The notes beneath the pieces were generated by a model, which worked only from the letters and a program-made list of their open reading frames with translations, searched no databases and was not told where the DNA came from. Shown one piece after another: positions 1 to 8,901 of a stretch of DNA of 64,000 nucleotides. Origin of the DNA: Burkholderiales bacterium (GTDB lineage: Bacteria; Pseudomonadota; Gammaproteobacteria; Burkholderiales; Burkholderiaceae_C); NCBI GenBank assembly GCA_016000195.1, contig JAECRO010000008.1, positions 1-64,000 of the forward strand, read 5' to 3'. The translations under genes and the position numbers were made by a program. Each line of letters opens with the position of its first letter. Position 1 is the first letter of the stretch.

Positions 1-65
1 ATTAAATAGCAATCAGAGCACTACTCTTGCAAGCCAGGGCGATTTCGCTCTAGCCGCAACAGACA

Positions 66-108
66 GACCGGTTGTCAGCGCTGACAATCGGTCTTTTTCA
101 TTTTTCAA
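66..108 (+). terminator. Intrinsic-terminator-like hairpin in the leader of terC (possible riboswitch expression platform)
   Basis: GACCGGTTGTCAG-CG-CTGACAATCGGTC followed by TTTTTC, ending about 10 nt before the terC start at 118. Confidence 0.7.
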
Positions 109-117
109 GAGGTTTCC

Positions 118-819
118 ATGGAAGAGTTCATGACGGCGGGTTTCTGGCTTGCCGTGGGTCAGATCATCATGATCGACATTCTGCTGGGGGGTGACAATGC
201 GGTCGTCATTGCGCTGGCCTGCCGCAACTTGCCCGGAAACCTGCGCACCCGAGGCATTGTTTATGGCACTGCGGGCGCCATTGTGTTGCGCGTGATCCTG
301 ATTGCCTTTGCGCTGGCATTGCTGGCCATTCCTTACCTCAAGATTGTCGGCGCCGTTTTGCTGCTGTGGATTGGCGTCAAGCTGCTGCAGCCCGAGGACG
401 AGGATGACCACAACGTCACTTCGAGCGACAAGCTCTGGGGCGCTGTCAAGACCGTCATCATTGCCGATCTGGTCATGAGCGTGGACAACGTCCTGGCGAT
501 TGCCGGCGCCGCGCAGGGCGCGCACCAGCAGCACCAGTTGCCGCTGGTCATTTTTGGCCTGCTGGTCAGCATTCCCATCATCGTTGGCGGCAGCCAGCTC
601 GTGCTCAAGCTGATGGAGCGCTTTCCGGTCGTGATTACCCTGGGCGCCATGCTGCTGGGCTGGATTGCGGGCCAAATGGCTTACTCCGACCCGGCCATCA
701 AGCCTTATTTGCCCGAAGCGCCGGTCTGGGGCTATGCGGTGGCCGCTGCCGGTGCGCTGCTGGTGCTGGTGATTGGCAAACTGATGCAGCCAGGTAAAAA
801 ACCGGCTGGTGCGGGCTGA
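118..819 (+). CDS. TerC family integral membrane protein
   Basis: 233 aa; LLGGDNAVVIALACRNLP and DLVMSVDNVLAIAGAA motifs of TerC/YkoY family. Confidence 0.93.
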   Translation: MEEFMTAGFWLAVGQIIMIDILLGGDNAVVIALACRNLPGNLRTRGIVYGTAGAIVLRVILIAFALALLAIPYLKIVGAVLLLWIGVKLLQPEDEDDHNVTSSDKLWGAVKTVIIADLVMSVDNVLAIAGAAQGAHQQHQLPLVIFGLLVSIPIIVGGSQLVLKLMERFPVVITLGAMLLGWIAGQMAYSDPAIKPYLPEAPVWGYAVAAAGALLVLVIGKLMQPGKKPAGAG

Positions 820-971
820 AATATCGCGTAAAAATTCCTTGTCGCGTGCTTTGCTGTCTGTTAATGTCCAGCCTCATTACGGCTTGATACAGTCAATGTT
901 CAAGCAAGACTGCTCAATCCCTGCCGCCAACTGGGTAAAGCCACCCAGACAGAGGTCAAACCCGGCACCCC

Positions 972-1763
972 ATGATGTACGAAATCTTCGCTCAAACGGA
1001 CCAGGGTCTGATACGCAAAAACAATGAAGATGCGGTTGCGTTTGACCCGCAGACCGGCTTGTGCCTGCTGGCTGACGGGATGGGCGGCTACAACGCGGGC
1101 GAGATTGCCAGCGGCATGGCCATCACCTTCATCCGTCAGGAGCTGGGCTCCTGGCTGCTAGAGGCCGGTAATCGCGCATCGGCCAGGGAACTGCGCCGCA
1201 CCATGGAAACCTGCGCACACAATGTCAATCATTCGATTTTCAGCGCCGCCTGTTCCAATCCTGACTATGAAGGCATGGGCACCACGCTGGTCGCGGGGGT
1301 TTTTGCCGAGGGCCGGCTGATGCTGGGCCATATTGGCGACTCCCGCTGCTACCGCCTGCGCGGCCAGGTTTTTCAGCAAATCACCAAAGACCATTCCCTG
1401 CTGCAGGAGCAGATCGACGCCGGATTGATGACGCCCGAGCAGGCCCTCACAGCGCCCCACAAGAATCTGATTACGCGCGCCCTGGGGGTGGAAGACTCGG
1501 TCCTGATTGAAATCAGCGAACACCGGGTAGAACTCGGTGATCTGTATTTAATGTGCTCGGACGGCCTGTCGGACATGCTGCTGGATGGCGCCATGGCCGC
1601 TATATTGAACACCTCCGGCACATTGCGGCAAAAAGCCCTGCAGCTGGTGGCTGCGGCCAATGAAAGCGGTGGCCGCGACAATATCTCCGTCCTGCTGGTG
1701 CATGCGCAAGCCACGGAAGACGAATCCAGGCGCGGTTTGCTCTCCAGAATGCTGGGGAAATAG
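972..1763 (+). CDS. PP2C-type serine/threonine protein phosphatase (Stp1-like)
   Basis: TDQGLIRKNNEDAV, LLADGMGGYNAGEIAS, GHIGDSRCYRLR, SDGLSDML motifs. Confidence 0.93.
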   Translation: MMYEIFAQTDQGLIRKNNEDAVAFDPQTGLCLLADGMGGYNAGEIASGMAITFIRQELGSWLLEAGNRASARELRRTMETCAHNVNHSIFSAACSNPDYEGMGTTLVAGVFAEGRLMLGHIGDSRCYRLRGQVFQQITKDHSLLQEQIDAGLMTPEQALTAPHKNLITRALGVEDSVLIEISEHRVELGDLYLMCSDGLSDMLLDGAMAAILNTSGTLRQKALQLVAAANESGGRDNISVLLVHAQATEDESRRGLLSRMLGK

Positions 1764-1802
1764 CGCAGCGACCAAGCAATTCAAAACAAAGAGGAGTCGG
1801 CC

Positions 1803-2369
1803 ATGCCGAAAATGATCATTTCCCTGGACGGAGTCGTCCTCAAGGAAGTCCCGCTGACCAAAGACCGTACATCCTTGGGCCGCAGACCGTACAACGACAT
1901 CGTGATCGACAACATGGCCGTCAGCGGCGAGCATGCCGTTCTGCAGTGGTCAGGCAGCGAAAGCTACATTGAAGACCTCAACAGTACCAACGGTACTTAT
2001 GTCAACGGCAAGACCGTCAAAAAGCAGCAACTGCACCACGACGACATTGTGGAAATCGGCAAATACAAAATTCAGTATGTCGATGAAGCCAATGCAGGCG
2101 CAAGCGCTGTCAGCGGCGCCATCCGCGTCATGTCCGGTGCCGCCGCCGGCCGTGAAATGGCCCTGGTCAAGCCAGTCACCACCCTCGGCAAACCCGGCGT
2201 GGCAGTCGCCAGCATCACCAAAAGTCCCCGGGGTTTTGTGATTGCCCATGTGGAAGGCGCCAGCCAGCCCATGGTCAACGGCCTGGCTGTAGGCGTCGAA
2301 GCCGTTGTGCTCAGGGATGGCGACAAGATTGAACTGGCCGGCGCGCAGATGCAGTTCGTGGTGCATTGA
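1803..2369 (+). CDS. FHA domain protein
   Basis: SLGRRPYNDIVIDNMAVSGEHAVL...LNSTNGTYVNG FHA signature; follows the PP2C gene. Confidence 0.92.
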   Translation: MPKMIISLDGVVLKEVPLTKDRTSLGRRPYNDIVIDNMAVSGEHAVLQWSGSESYIEDLNSTNGTYVNGKTVKKQQLHHDDIVEIGKYKIQYVDEANAGASAVSGAIRVMSGAAAGREMALVKPVTTLGKPGVAVASITKSPRGFVIAHVEGASQPMVNGLAVGVEAVVLRDGDKIELAGAQMQFVVH

Positions 2370-2451
2370 AGAGGCGGCGTTCATGACGAACGCTGCACAA
2401 TAGGGAATCCGTTGACTACCATCGACCCAGGACATCCCAGGAGCGATTACG

Positions 2452-2742
2452 ATGCTGCTTGACGAATTGCATGCAAAACGCGATGTCATACAAACACTGA
2501 GCCGCCGGTACGGGGCTCGCCGCATTCGTGTGTTTGGCTCCGTGGCCCGGCGTGAAGAGCGCGCCGACAGTGATGTGGACTTTCTTGTGGATTTTCCGCG
2601 CGGCTACGACCTGTTTGCCCAGCGCCTGCCGCTGACCGACCAGCTGGCCCAATTGCTCAAACGCCCGGTGGAATTGATACCCGAGCACGAACTGAATCGC
2701 CATATTCGCGAACAAGTCCTGCGCGAAGTGGTTGGGCTATGA
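2452..2742 (+). CDS. MNT-type nucleotidyltransferase (MntA-like antitoxin), apparently orphan
   Basis: RIRVFGSVARREERADSDVDFLVDF (GSxxRxxxxxxSDxDxxV) motif. Confidence 0.85.
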   Translation: MLLDELHAKRDVIQTLSRRYGARRIRVFGSVARREERADSDVDFLVDFPRGYDLFAQRLPLTDQLAQLLKRPVELIPEHELNRHIREQVLREVVGL

Positions 2743-2765
2743 GCAAACCCAGATTTCCCCGGCAA

Positions 2766-3218
2766 TCAAGCTTGCAAAGCCTTGACATAGAGCACCTCGA
2801 TTTCGTCGCTGCTTTTAATGCCTGCGTCATTGGTGATCAGAAAACGGCAGCCCGATTGAATGGCCGTGGCGTAATGCAGCGCATCCATCAGGCGCATGCC
2901 TTGCATGCCCGCAAGCTGCGCCGCCAGGTCAAAGGTATGGGCGGTATGGGCATGCACCGTCAAAAAACCTTGCAGCCCAAAAAAGGCTTTGAACTGCGCA
3001 ATTTTTGCCGTGTTTTTGTGCCGGTACGGCATCACCATGGTTTCTGCCACGGCGGCGTCTCCGGTGCAGCCCAGCATTCGGCCTTCAACACAGGCGGTTA
3101 GCAAAGGCGCCACCACGTCAAACAGCGCACCCTGATCCAGAAAGTAAATGAAGACGCTGGTGTCGAAGTAAACGCGCTGGCCCGCCATGCGGGCGAGTGC
3201 CGCGCCTAGCGCACCCAT
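2766..3218 (-). CDS. PIN domain toxin (VapC-like)
   Basis: VYFDTSVFIYFLDQ...MRLMDALHYATAIQSGCRFLITNDAGI; overlaps the upstream AbrB-type antitoxin stop. Confidence 0.85.
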   Translation of the reverse strand: MGALGAALARMAGQRVYFDTSVFIYFLDQGALFDVVAPLLTACVEGRMLGCTGDAAVAETMVMPYRHKNTAKIAQFKAFFGLQGFLTVHAHTAHTFDLAAQLAGMQGMRLMDALHYATAIQSGCRFLITNDAGIKSSDEIEVLYVKALQA

Positions 3219-3460
3219 GTGTCGCGAAGGCTCTGAATGCTGGCTTCCACCTGCTCGGGCGTATCGCCCCACAAGCCTTTGCCCAGGCCTGCGAAAGCCA
3301 TCAGATCGGGTGAGGTTTCGCGACGGCTGACGGGCGTGAACATGACAACACCGTTCGCCAGCTGCACGTCCAGGATGTCATCAGGCCGGGCATTCCATTG
3401 CGCCAGAATGCTTGAGGGAATGGTGACTTGCCCTTTGGGGCGGAGGGTGACTTGTGGCAT
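3206..3460 (-). CDS. AbrB/MazE-fold antitoxin (VapB-like)
   Basis: MPQVTLRPKGQVTIPSSILAQWN swapped-hairpin motif, directly upstream of the PIN toxin. Confidence 0.85.
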   Translation of the reverse strand: MPQVTLRPKGQVTIPSSILAQWNARPDDILDVQLANGVVMFTPVSRRETSPDLMAFAGLGKGLWGDTPEQVEASIQSLRDTWVR

Positions 3461-3642
3461 GAGACTCCAGTGTGGGGAGTTAAAAGTAGGAAAATACGTT
3501 TTAAATCATACTTGCAACTTTTTGCTGCTGCAAGCAGGCCACTACAGTTTTGAAACCATGAAATTTAGCTTCGTGGCTTGAGTGCCTCAACTGGCTAAAA
3601 GCTAGAGTCTTGATGGGTAAAACTGATTAAGGATCTGGCAAA

Positions 3643-3800
3643 TAACAACTTTCCGTCCGTCATACCCGCGAAGGCGGGAATCCAGCTAACAACTTTCCGT
3701 CCGTCATTCCCGCGAAGGCGGGAATCCAGCGGCACGGGTTGAACGCTCAAACGAGTCTGGATACCCGCCTTCGCGGGTATGACGCAGGGAAGTTATTGTT
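3643..3800. repeat. REP-like palindromic repeats: two direct copies plus one inverted copy
   Basis: TAACAACTTTCCGTCCGTCATWCCCGCGAAGGCGGGAATCCAGC at 3643 and 3686; CTGGATACCCGCCTTCGCGGGTATGACG inverted at ~3757. Confidence 0.9.
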
Positions 3801-3934
3801 GACCGCATCCTAAGTTGACAGTCGAGTGACAAAAATGTCGGCAAATTCAATTCGGAGTGTCAAAAAAAGTAAGCTTTGCGTTTCAATTGTGAGAAAAATC
3901 ATGATCTGCAAGGCGCAAATGAATTTGAAAGGCT

Positions 3935-3950
3935 TGGCACACAACCTGCT
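3935..3950 (+). promoter_or_regulatory. sigma54 (RpoN) -24/-12 promoter for the pilin gene
   Basis: TGGCACACAACCTGCT = GG-N10-GC with TGGCAC at -24; 38 nt upstream of the pilin ATG. Confidence 0.75.
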
Positions 3951-3988
3951 GTAGTTCATGGCAAGTTTTTCCAACCAAGGAGTTTTTC

Positions 3989-4525
3989 ATGAAGCGTTCC
4001 ATGCAAAAGATGCAAAAGATGCAAAAGGGTTTCACCCTGATCGAATTGATGATCGTTGTGGCGATCATTGGTATCTTGGCCGCCGTGGCCCTGCCTGCTT
4101 ATCAGGACTACACCAAGAAGGCCAAAATGTCCGAGGTGATCTTGGCTGCATCGGGCTGCCGCACCACCATCACCGAGGTGTACCAAAGTAGTTCTGCATC
4201 AAACGCCCCCACTGTTGGTGGCAACTGGGGATGTGAGAGTGCCTCGCAAACCAGCAAGTATGTAAAGCAAGTTTCCACAACGCCAAATGGTGCGGTGAGG
4301 GTGCAGGCGACTGGTTTTGGTGATGCCAACATTGATGACAAGTATATGTATTTGGAACCACGTAAAATTGATGGAACGACTGCATTGGTTTCTTCCACTA
4401 ACATGCCTATTCAAGTCGGCTCGTGGGCCTGCGGCGCTGTTACTGGCGACACTATTCTCAAGTATCTGCCAGGTTCCTGCAAAACCATCTTCGCCGCTGC
4501 ACCGACCGGTACCTTTGCACCTTAA
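3989..4525 (+). CDS. pilA: Type IV pilin (PilA/PilE family major pilin)
   Basis: [38 protein letters not shown] prepilin motif; paired cysteines; RBS AAGGAG. Confidence 0.95.
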   Translation: MKRSMQKMQKMQKGFTLIELMIVVAIIGILAAVALPAYQDYTKKAKMSEVILAASGCRTTITEVYQSSSASNAPTVGGNWGCESASQTSKYVKQVSTTPNGAVRVQATGFGDANIDDKYMYLEPRKIDGTTALVSSTNMPIQVGSWACGAVTGDTILKYLPGSCKTIFAAAPTGTFAP

Positions 4526-4557
4526 TTAATAATATTTCCTGGTAAATAGATTATTGA

Positions 4558-4588
4558 AAGAGCGTGTTATCTACACGCTCTTTTTTTG
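4558..4588 (+). terminator. Rho-independent terminator after the pilin gene
   Basis: AAGAGCGTG-TTATCTA-CACGCTCTT TTTTT. Confidence 0.88.
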
Positions 4589-4609
4589 CTTCAAATTTTC
4601 TCCTTTTCA

Positions 4610-6277
4610 ATGCGCCTATTTATCGGGCTCACTGCAGTTGCGTGGCTGATCCCTAACCACTATGCACCCTGGTCTTCCGCTTGGGGCGACGCATTGGCAA
4701 TCCTCGGCCTGCTGACGCTATTGCCCGCTGCAATGGTAGGTGGGAGGGTATCTAGTGGCCGCGTTTCATGGTCTCTTTTGGGCATCGCTGCCTTGTGCGG
4801 CGCGGTGCCATGGGGGCAACTCGCCACTGGCAAGCTCCTTTTCTTCGGCGATGCGCTGATGGGCGCCTTTTATATAGGTTTGTGGTTGGCGTCCGTTCTT
4901 GCCGGCAGGTTGATGGCGGCACCGGCCGGTCGCAGCGACAGTTTGAACGCGCTGACCGTGGCCTGGCTTTTCGTCGCTCTGCTTTCGGTCGGTATTGGAT
5001 TGGTGCAGTGGACGGATGCGCTCAGCCTGGGCATCTATGGAGCGGAATTGCCGCCCGGTGGGCGCCCATTTGGCAACGTGGCCCAGCCGAACCACCTTTG
5101 CACCATTTGCTTTCTGGGTTTGTGTGGGCTGTTGTGGCTCCATCAGCAAAGACGCGTTCAAGATGCCGTCTTCTGGCCTGGCGCCACGTTCTTGCTGCTC
5201 GGCATGGTGATGACGCAGTCGCGTACCGGTTGGCTCCAGATCGGGCTGTTGATCGCATGGGCAGTTGCCATGCGAACGCGCGCTGATTTGAGAATCAGCC
5301 GCCGGCAATTACTCATGCTTGGTGGGTTGTTTGCAATAGGTGTTGCACTCTGGCCTATCGTGTGCAATTTGCTGTTTCTTTCTCCAGGGCGTTCCATCGG
5401 TGATCAGATGCAGGCCGACATTCGCCTGCCGTATTGGCTTTCCATGTTAAATGCCATTGGGCGAGAACCACTGTGGGGATATGGCTGGCAACAAATCGGG
5501 GCCGCACAACAGCGTGTGGCACTAGACCATTCTGGCGTTGGTGTGCTGTTTGAGCACAGCCATAACCTGGTGCTGGATCTGCTGCTGTGGAATGGCGTGC
5601 CTGTGGGAGGCCTTGTCGTTGCACTGCTGGTGTGGTGGTTTGTTGCGCACATTCGGAATTGCCGCGATGCACGAGTGGCGTGGCTGCTCTTGGCTGTAGC
5701 CGGCGTTTTCACTCATGCCATGCTTGAGTTTCCGCTCGAGTACGCCTACTTTCTGATTCCTGTGGGGCTGGTAATGGGAGCCATCGACGGTTTGTCGCCC
5801 ACTGGGAGATCACTGACATTGCCGCGCTGGGTGGTGTTGTCGCTCACAGCGCTGCTCAGTGCTGTTTTTGTAGCTGTGGCCGGCGAATACCTGAAAGCCG
5901 AGGAAAATTATCGTGCCCTGCGCATGGAGTCTGCGCATATCGGCGTGGATCGCATTGAAACGCCGGCACCAAAACTGCACCTGCTGACGCAATTAGGTGC
6001 TTTTCTGGAATTTGCCCGAATCGAAGCCACACCCGGCATGCCCGCCAAGCAGGTGGAGTGGATGCGAAAAGTTTCAGAACGTTTTGGCTACCCGCCAGTA
6101 ATGTTTCGTTATGCATTAGCTGCCGGCCTGAATGAACAGCCGGAGATTTCTCAGCAAACGCTGCAGCGCATTTGCCGCATTCATGAACGCCAACGATGTG
6201 TAGAAGCCAGGGAGGGCTGGAAGGCGCTACAGGCTCAGTATCCACAGCTTCAGGACATGGCGGATAATGAAAATTAA
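4610..6277 (+). CDS. PglL/Wzy_C-family O-oligosaccharyltransferase (pilin glycosylation)
   Basis: Multi-TM protein with GRPFGNVAQPNHLCT and WGYGWQQIG...HSHNLVLDLLLWNGVPVG; immediately downstream of pilin. Start at ATG 4610 preferred over the TTG at 4586. Confidence 0.88.
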   Translation: MRLFIGLTAVAWLIPNHYAPWSSAWGDALAILGLLTLLPAAMVGGRVSSGRVSWSLLGIAALCGAVPWGQLATGKLLFFGDALMGAFYIGLWLASVLAGRLMAAPAGRSDSLNALTVAWLFVALLSVGIGLVQWTDALSLGIYGAELPPGGRPFGNVAQPNHLCTICFLGLCGLLWLHQQRRVQDAVFWPGATFLLLGMVMTQSRTGWLQIGLLIAWAVAMRTRADLRISRRQLLMLGGLFAIGVALWPIVCNLLFLSPGRSIGDQMQADIRLPYWLSMLNAIGREPLWGYGWQQIGAAQQRVALDHSGVGVLFEHSHNLVLDLLLWNGVPVGGLVVALLVWWFVAHIRNCRDARVAWLLLAVAGVFTHAMLEFPLEYAYFLIPVGLVMGAIDGLSPTGRSLTLPRWVVLSLTALLSAVFVAVAGEYLKAEENYRALRMESAHIGVDRIETPAPKLHLLTQLGAFLEFARIEATPGMPAKQVEWMRKVSERFGYPPVMFRYALAAGLNEQPEISQQTLQRICRIHERQRCVEAREGWKALQAQYPQLQDMADNEN

Positions 6278-6292
6278 TGTTATTGAGGTCAC

Positions 6293-6317
6293 AAAACGGG
6301 GTCAGGTCTTGCCTTCC
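6293..6317 (+). repeat. GGGGTCAGGTCTTGC-type short element, copy 1
   Basis: AAAACGGGGTCAGGTCTTGCCTTCC; near-identical to 9026-9050. Confidence 0.75.
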
Positions 6318-6464
6318 AGCATCGGTTGGGTTTGCAAGTCCTGGCCTTTTTCTGTGGGCTGTCCAGTGTCCTGTATGTCGGTCAAATGGAGCAGGACGCT
6401 GCGCTCAGGCATACAGCATGTCTTCCTGTGCCGCTTTTCTGACAACAGGCTTCCTGGCGCTTTT

Positions 6465-6816
6465 GAGGCCAAGCGACTACATCTACATCGACGACATCGT
6501 CGAAGCCACCCTGCGTTTGATTGACCAGCCGCAAGACGGCGGCACCTACAACCTGGGTAGCGGTGTGGGCTACAGCGTCAACCAGGTGAAGGACGTGGTT
6601 GAGCAGGTTTGCGTCCGAACATTGCACGCCACTTACCGCCCGGCGCGCGGCGCGGATGCGCGCAGCGTGGAGCTGGACGACACGCGCCTGAGCGTTGGGC
6701 TGGGCTGGCAGCCAGTTGTGGGGCTGGTTGATGGGGTGGCGCGGACTTGGGAATGGGTGCAACAGGAGTTGCCTGACAATGGCCACCGTCTTGAAAACCC
6801 GATTGACGGCCTTTAA
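6465..6816 (+). pseudogene. 3' fragment of an NAD-dependent sugar epimerase gene
   Basis: DYIYIDDIVEATLRLIDQPQDGGTYNLGSGVGYSVNQVKDVVEQV is the C-terminal part of GalE/UGE-type epimerases; no Rossmann N-terminus upstream. Confidence 0.82.
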
Positions 6817-6875
6817 ATGCTAGGATTGTGCAATGAGCATACGGCCAACATGCCAACTGAACGGGTAGCATTGAA

Positions 6876-7067
6876 ATGCAAAAAATCAACAGACAAATAG
6901 TTCAAAGCAAGACTGTTGCCAATGTATTGGCCTCCTTGCGTATTGAAAAACTGACTCCTAGTGGGTACGTCGTCCAAGGAATGAATGCCTGCGCTAGCGG
7001 ACAGAGGACAACCGCAAGCTTGCTTCAGAAAATCATGCAGCACCATGTCGCGATACGACGGGACTGA
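6876..7067 (+). CDS. VbhA-like antitoxin of a Fic toxin
   Basis: TVANVLASLRIEKLTPSGYVVQGMNACASGQRTTASLLQKIMQHH resembles the VbhA antitoxin family; overlaps the fic start. Confidence 0.65.
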   Translation: MQKINRQIVQSKTVANVLASLRIEKLTPSGYVVQGMNACASGQRTTASLLQKIMQHHVAIRRD

Positions 7068-7254
7068 TCACTACGTCTATCCTGGTACTACGGAGGTACT
7101 TCGCAACTTGGCGGACATTCGGGATCAGGCTGCTTTGGACGCGTTCGAGGCAGATGCAACCGCCTTGCGCATGCTTGAGTTGGTTGCCGACCCGATACAG
7201 GGTGATTTTGACCTCAAGCACCTTTGCGCTATTCACCAGCATCGGAATAATTAG
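7045..7254 (+). pseudogene. Truncated Fic/VbhT-like toxin (N-terminal part only)
   Basis: MSRYDGTDHYVYPGTTEVLRNLADIRDQAALDAFEADATALRMLEL...FDLKHLCAIHQH then stop; the HxFx(D/E)GNGR core is absent. Confidence 0.8.
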
Positions 7255-7271
7255 GGTCAGATTCCAATTAA
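7244..7271. repeat. GGGTCAGATTCC element, copy A
   Basis: GGAATAATTAGGGTCAGATTCCAATTAA; 26/28 identical to 8119-8146. Confidence 0.8.
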
Positions 7272-7432
7272 ATTCAGCGCGTTGTGCGTGTGATCACCCA
7301 GGGCATTGAGTGACGCAGTGCCGAGTTTACTGATGTCGGTGCGGCTGCAGAAATTTATAAAATGCCAGGCGCTAGACAAGGTAAATCATGCGCATGTTGC
7401 TATCAATTTTATATACATTGATTGAGTCAGAA

Positions 7433-7843
7433 TCAAATTCCGTCAATCCAATTGCGCAATTGCAAAGCCTCAACCCGCTCAAATTCACGCAGGTTGTTCG
7501 ATACCAGTGTCAAGCCCTCGCTACGGGCATGCGCAGCAATATGCAGGTCATTGACGCCAATGGTTTGTCCGCGCTTTTCCAGCGCGCTGCGAATGTTGCC
7601 GTAATGTTGCGCGGCTTTGGGACCATAGGGCAGCACATCCAGCCGGCTGCAAAAATCTTCAACCACGGCCAAAGAGCGCGCCGGCGCATTGCTTTTCTCG
7701 GCACCATGCAGCAGTTCCGCCAAGGTGATGCTGGAAATGGCCATGTGCCCGGCCTCTTGGTTAAACACCTGTAACGCAGACAGGGGCTTTTTCTTGATCA
7801 CGTAAATTACGATATTGGTGTCGAGCATGTAGCGCAGCATCAA
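7433..7843 (-). CDS. vapC: VapC-type PIN domain toxin
   Basis: MLRYMLDTNIVIYVIKKKP...ISSITLAELLHGAEKS...GVNDLHIAAHARSEGLTLVSNNLREF. Confidence 0.93.
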   Translation of the reverse strand: MMLRYMLDTNIVIYVIKKKPLSALQVFNQEAGHMAISSITLAELLHGAEKSNAPARSLAVVEDFCSRLDVLPYGPKAAQHYGNIRSALEKRGQTIGVNDLHIAAHARSEGLTLVSNNLREFERVEALQLRNWIDGI

Positions 7844-8073
7844 AAAGCCTCACGCTCAGGTTGAACCTGGCTGGCGCGTTGGTTCATGAAGTCGTCGGCA
7901 ACTGCGGTGTCATCAAGAAAAAAACTGTCCCACGTGTGCCCCAGTGGTGCAATCACGCGCTCACACCCTCTAGCCCTGACATCTACCCGTTTGACGTTGT
8001 CGGGTAGGCGCAATGCAGCTGGCAGTCGTATCGCCTGGCTACGGTTGTTGATAAAAACGGTGCTTACTGTCAT
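7840..8073 (-). CDS. vapB: VapB/VagC-type antitoxin
   Basis: MTVSTVFINNRSQAIRLPAALRLP; overlaps vapC by 4 nt; GGAG RBS before ATG. Confidence 0.92.
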   Translation of the reverse strand: MTVSTVFINNRSQAIRLPAALRLPDNVKRVDVRARGCERVIAPLGHTWDSFFLDDTAVADDFMNQRASQVQPEREAF

Positions 8074-8118
8074 TTTTTGACTCCTTGAATGGCATATACG
8101 AATTGTATAGCGCAATGC

Positions 8119-8146
8119 GGAATAATTGGCGTCAGATTCCAATTAA
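8119..8146. repeat. GGGTCAGATTCC element, copy B
   Basis: GGAATAATTGGCGTCAGATTCCAATTAA. Confidence 0.8.
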
Positions 8147-8306
8147 CGCTAAGGGCAGCTGCACATACGCCAGTTGTCACCAGCCGCTTTGCCAGTCCAT
8201 TGGGGCATCAACACCAGTTCACCGGCTCCGCCCCGCCTTGTATTTCCCCTTGCCTGCGCCAGCCGGGCCATGGCTTTTTTGGCAGGCGGATACGCTGTCG
8301 CTGCAA

Positions 8307-8603
8307 TCAGGCATGCACCTGCGCGGCACCCAGTTTCAGGCCCAGCGCCTTGATGACCTTCAAGATGGTGGCGAAACTGGGGTTGCCTTCGCCAGAGAGG
8401 GCTTTGTACAGGCTCTCGCGCCCAAGGCCTGTATCGTTGGCCAGCTGCGTCATGCCACGCGCACGAGCGATCACACCCAGCGCGTGGGCGATAAATGCGG
8501 CGTCATCGCCAGCCTCTTCCATGCAGAGGGCAAAATAATCGGCAATGTCTTCCTCGGTTTTGAGGTACTTGGCGCTGTCCCATTTATTCAGTTTGATGGC
8601 CAT
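8307..8603 (-). CDS. HTH antitoxin (HigA/addiction module antidote protein)
   Basis: KYLKTEEDIADYFALCMEEA...GLGRESLYKALSGEGNPSFATILKVIKALGLKL. Confidence 0.92.
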   Translation of the reverse strand: MAIKLNKWDSAKYLKTEEDIADYFALCMEEAGDDAAFIAHALGVIARARGMTQLANDTGLGRESLYKALSGEGNPSFATILKVIKALGLKLGAAQVHA

Positions 8604-8612
8604 GAGGATCTC

Positions 8613-8901
8613 CTACAGTTGGCGTGCCAGTTGCAGCGCGGTTTTGATGTCTTTGGGTTGGGTTGATTTGTTGCCACCCGCCAGCAAAATCACAATCTCC
8701 TGGCCCCGCTGGGTGAAATAGACCCGGTAGCCGGGGCCAAAGTCGATGCGCATCTCGCTCACACCCTCAGCCACTGGCTTGACATCGCCAAGGTTTCCAT
8801 TTTCTGCCCGGTCGATACGCGTGAATGCGCAACACTGCTTGACGGTCTTTCAGTGCATCGAACCAAGCGTCAAAGGTGTCGGTGGTTTGAATGATGTTCA
8901 C
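8613..8901 (-). pseudogene. RelE/HigB-type toxin (phage-derived Gp49-like family), frameshifted
   Basis: GTG start NIIQTTDTFDAWFDALKDRQAVLRIHA then frame change to RIDRAENGNLGDVKPVAEGVSEMRIDFGPGYRVYFTQRGQEIVILLAGGNKSTQPKDIKTALQLARQL; apparent 2-nt deletion near 8817-8822. Confidence 0.85.

Noticed and set aside
809-1027. 72-aa ORF between terC and the PP2C gene
   Set aside because: Overlaps both neighbours, no RBS or similarity; PP2C start at 972 is well supported.
3643-3800. CRISPR array candidate
   Set aside because: Only two direct units plus one inverted, no regular unique spacers, no cas genes; fits REP/BIME palindromes.
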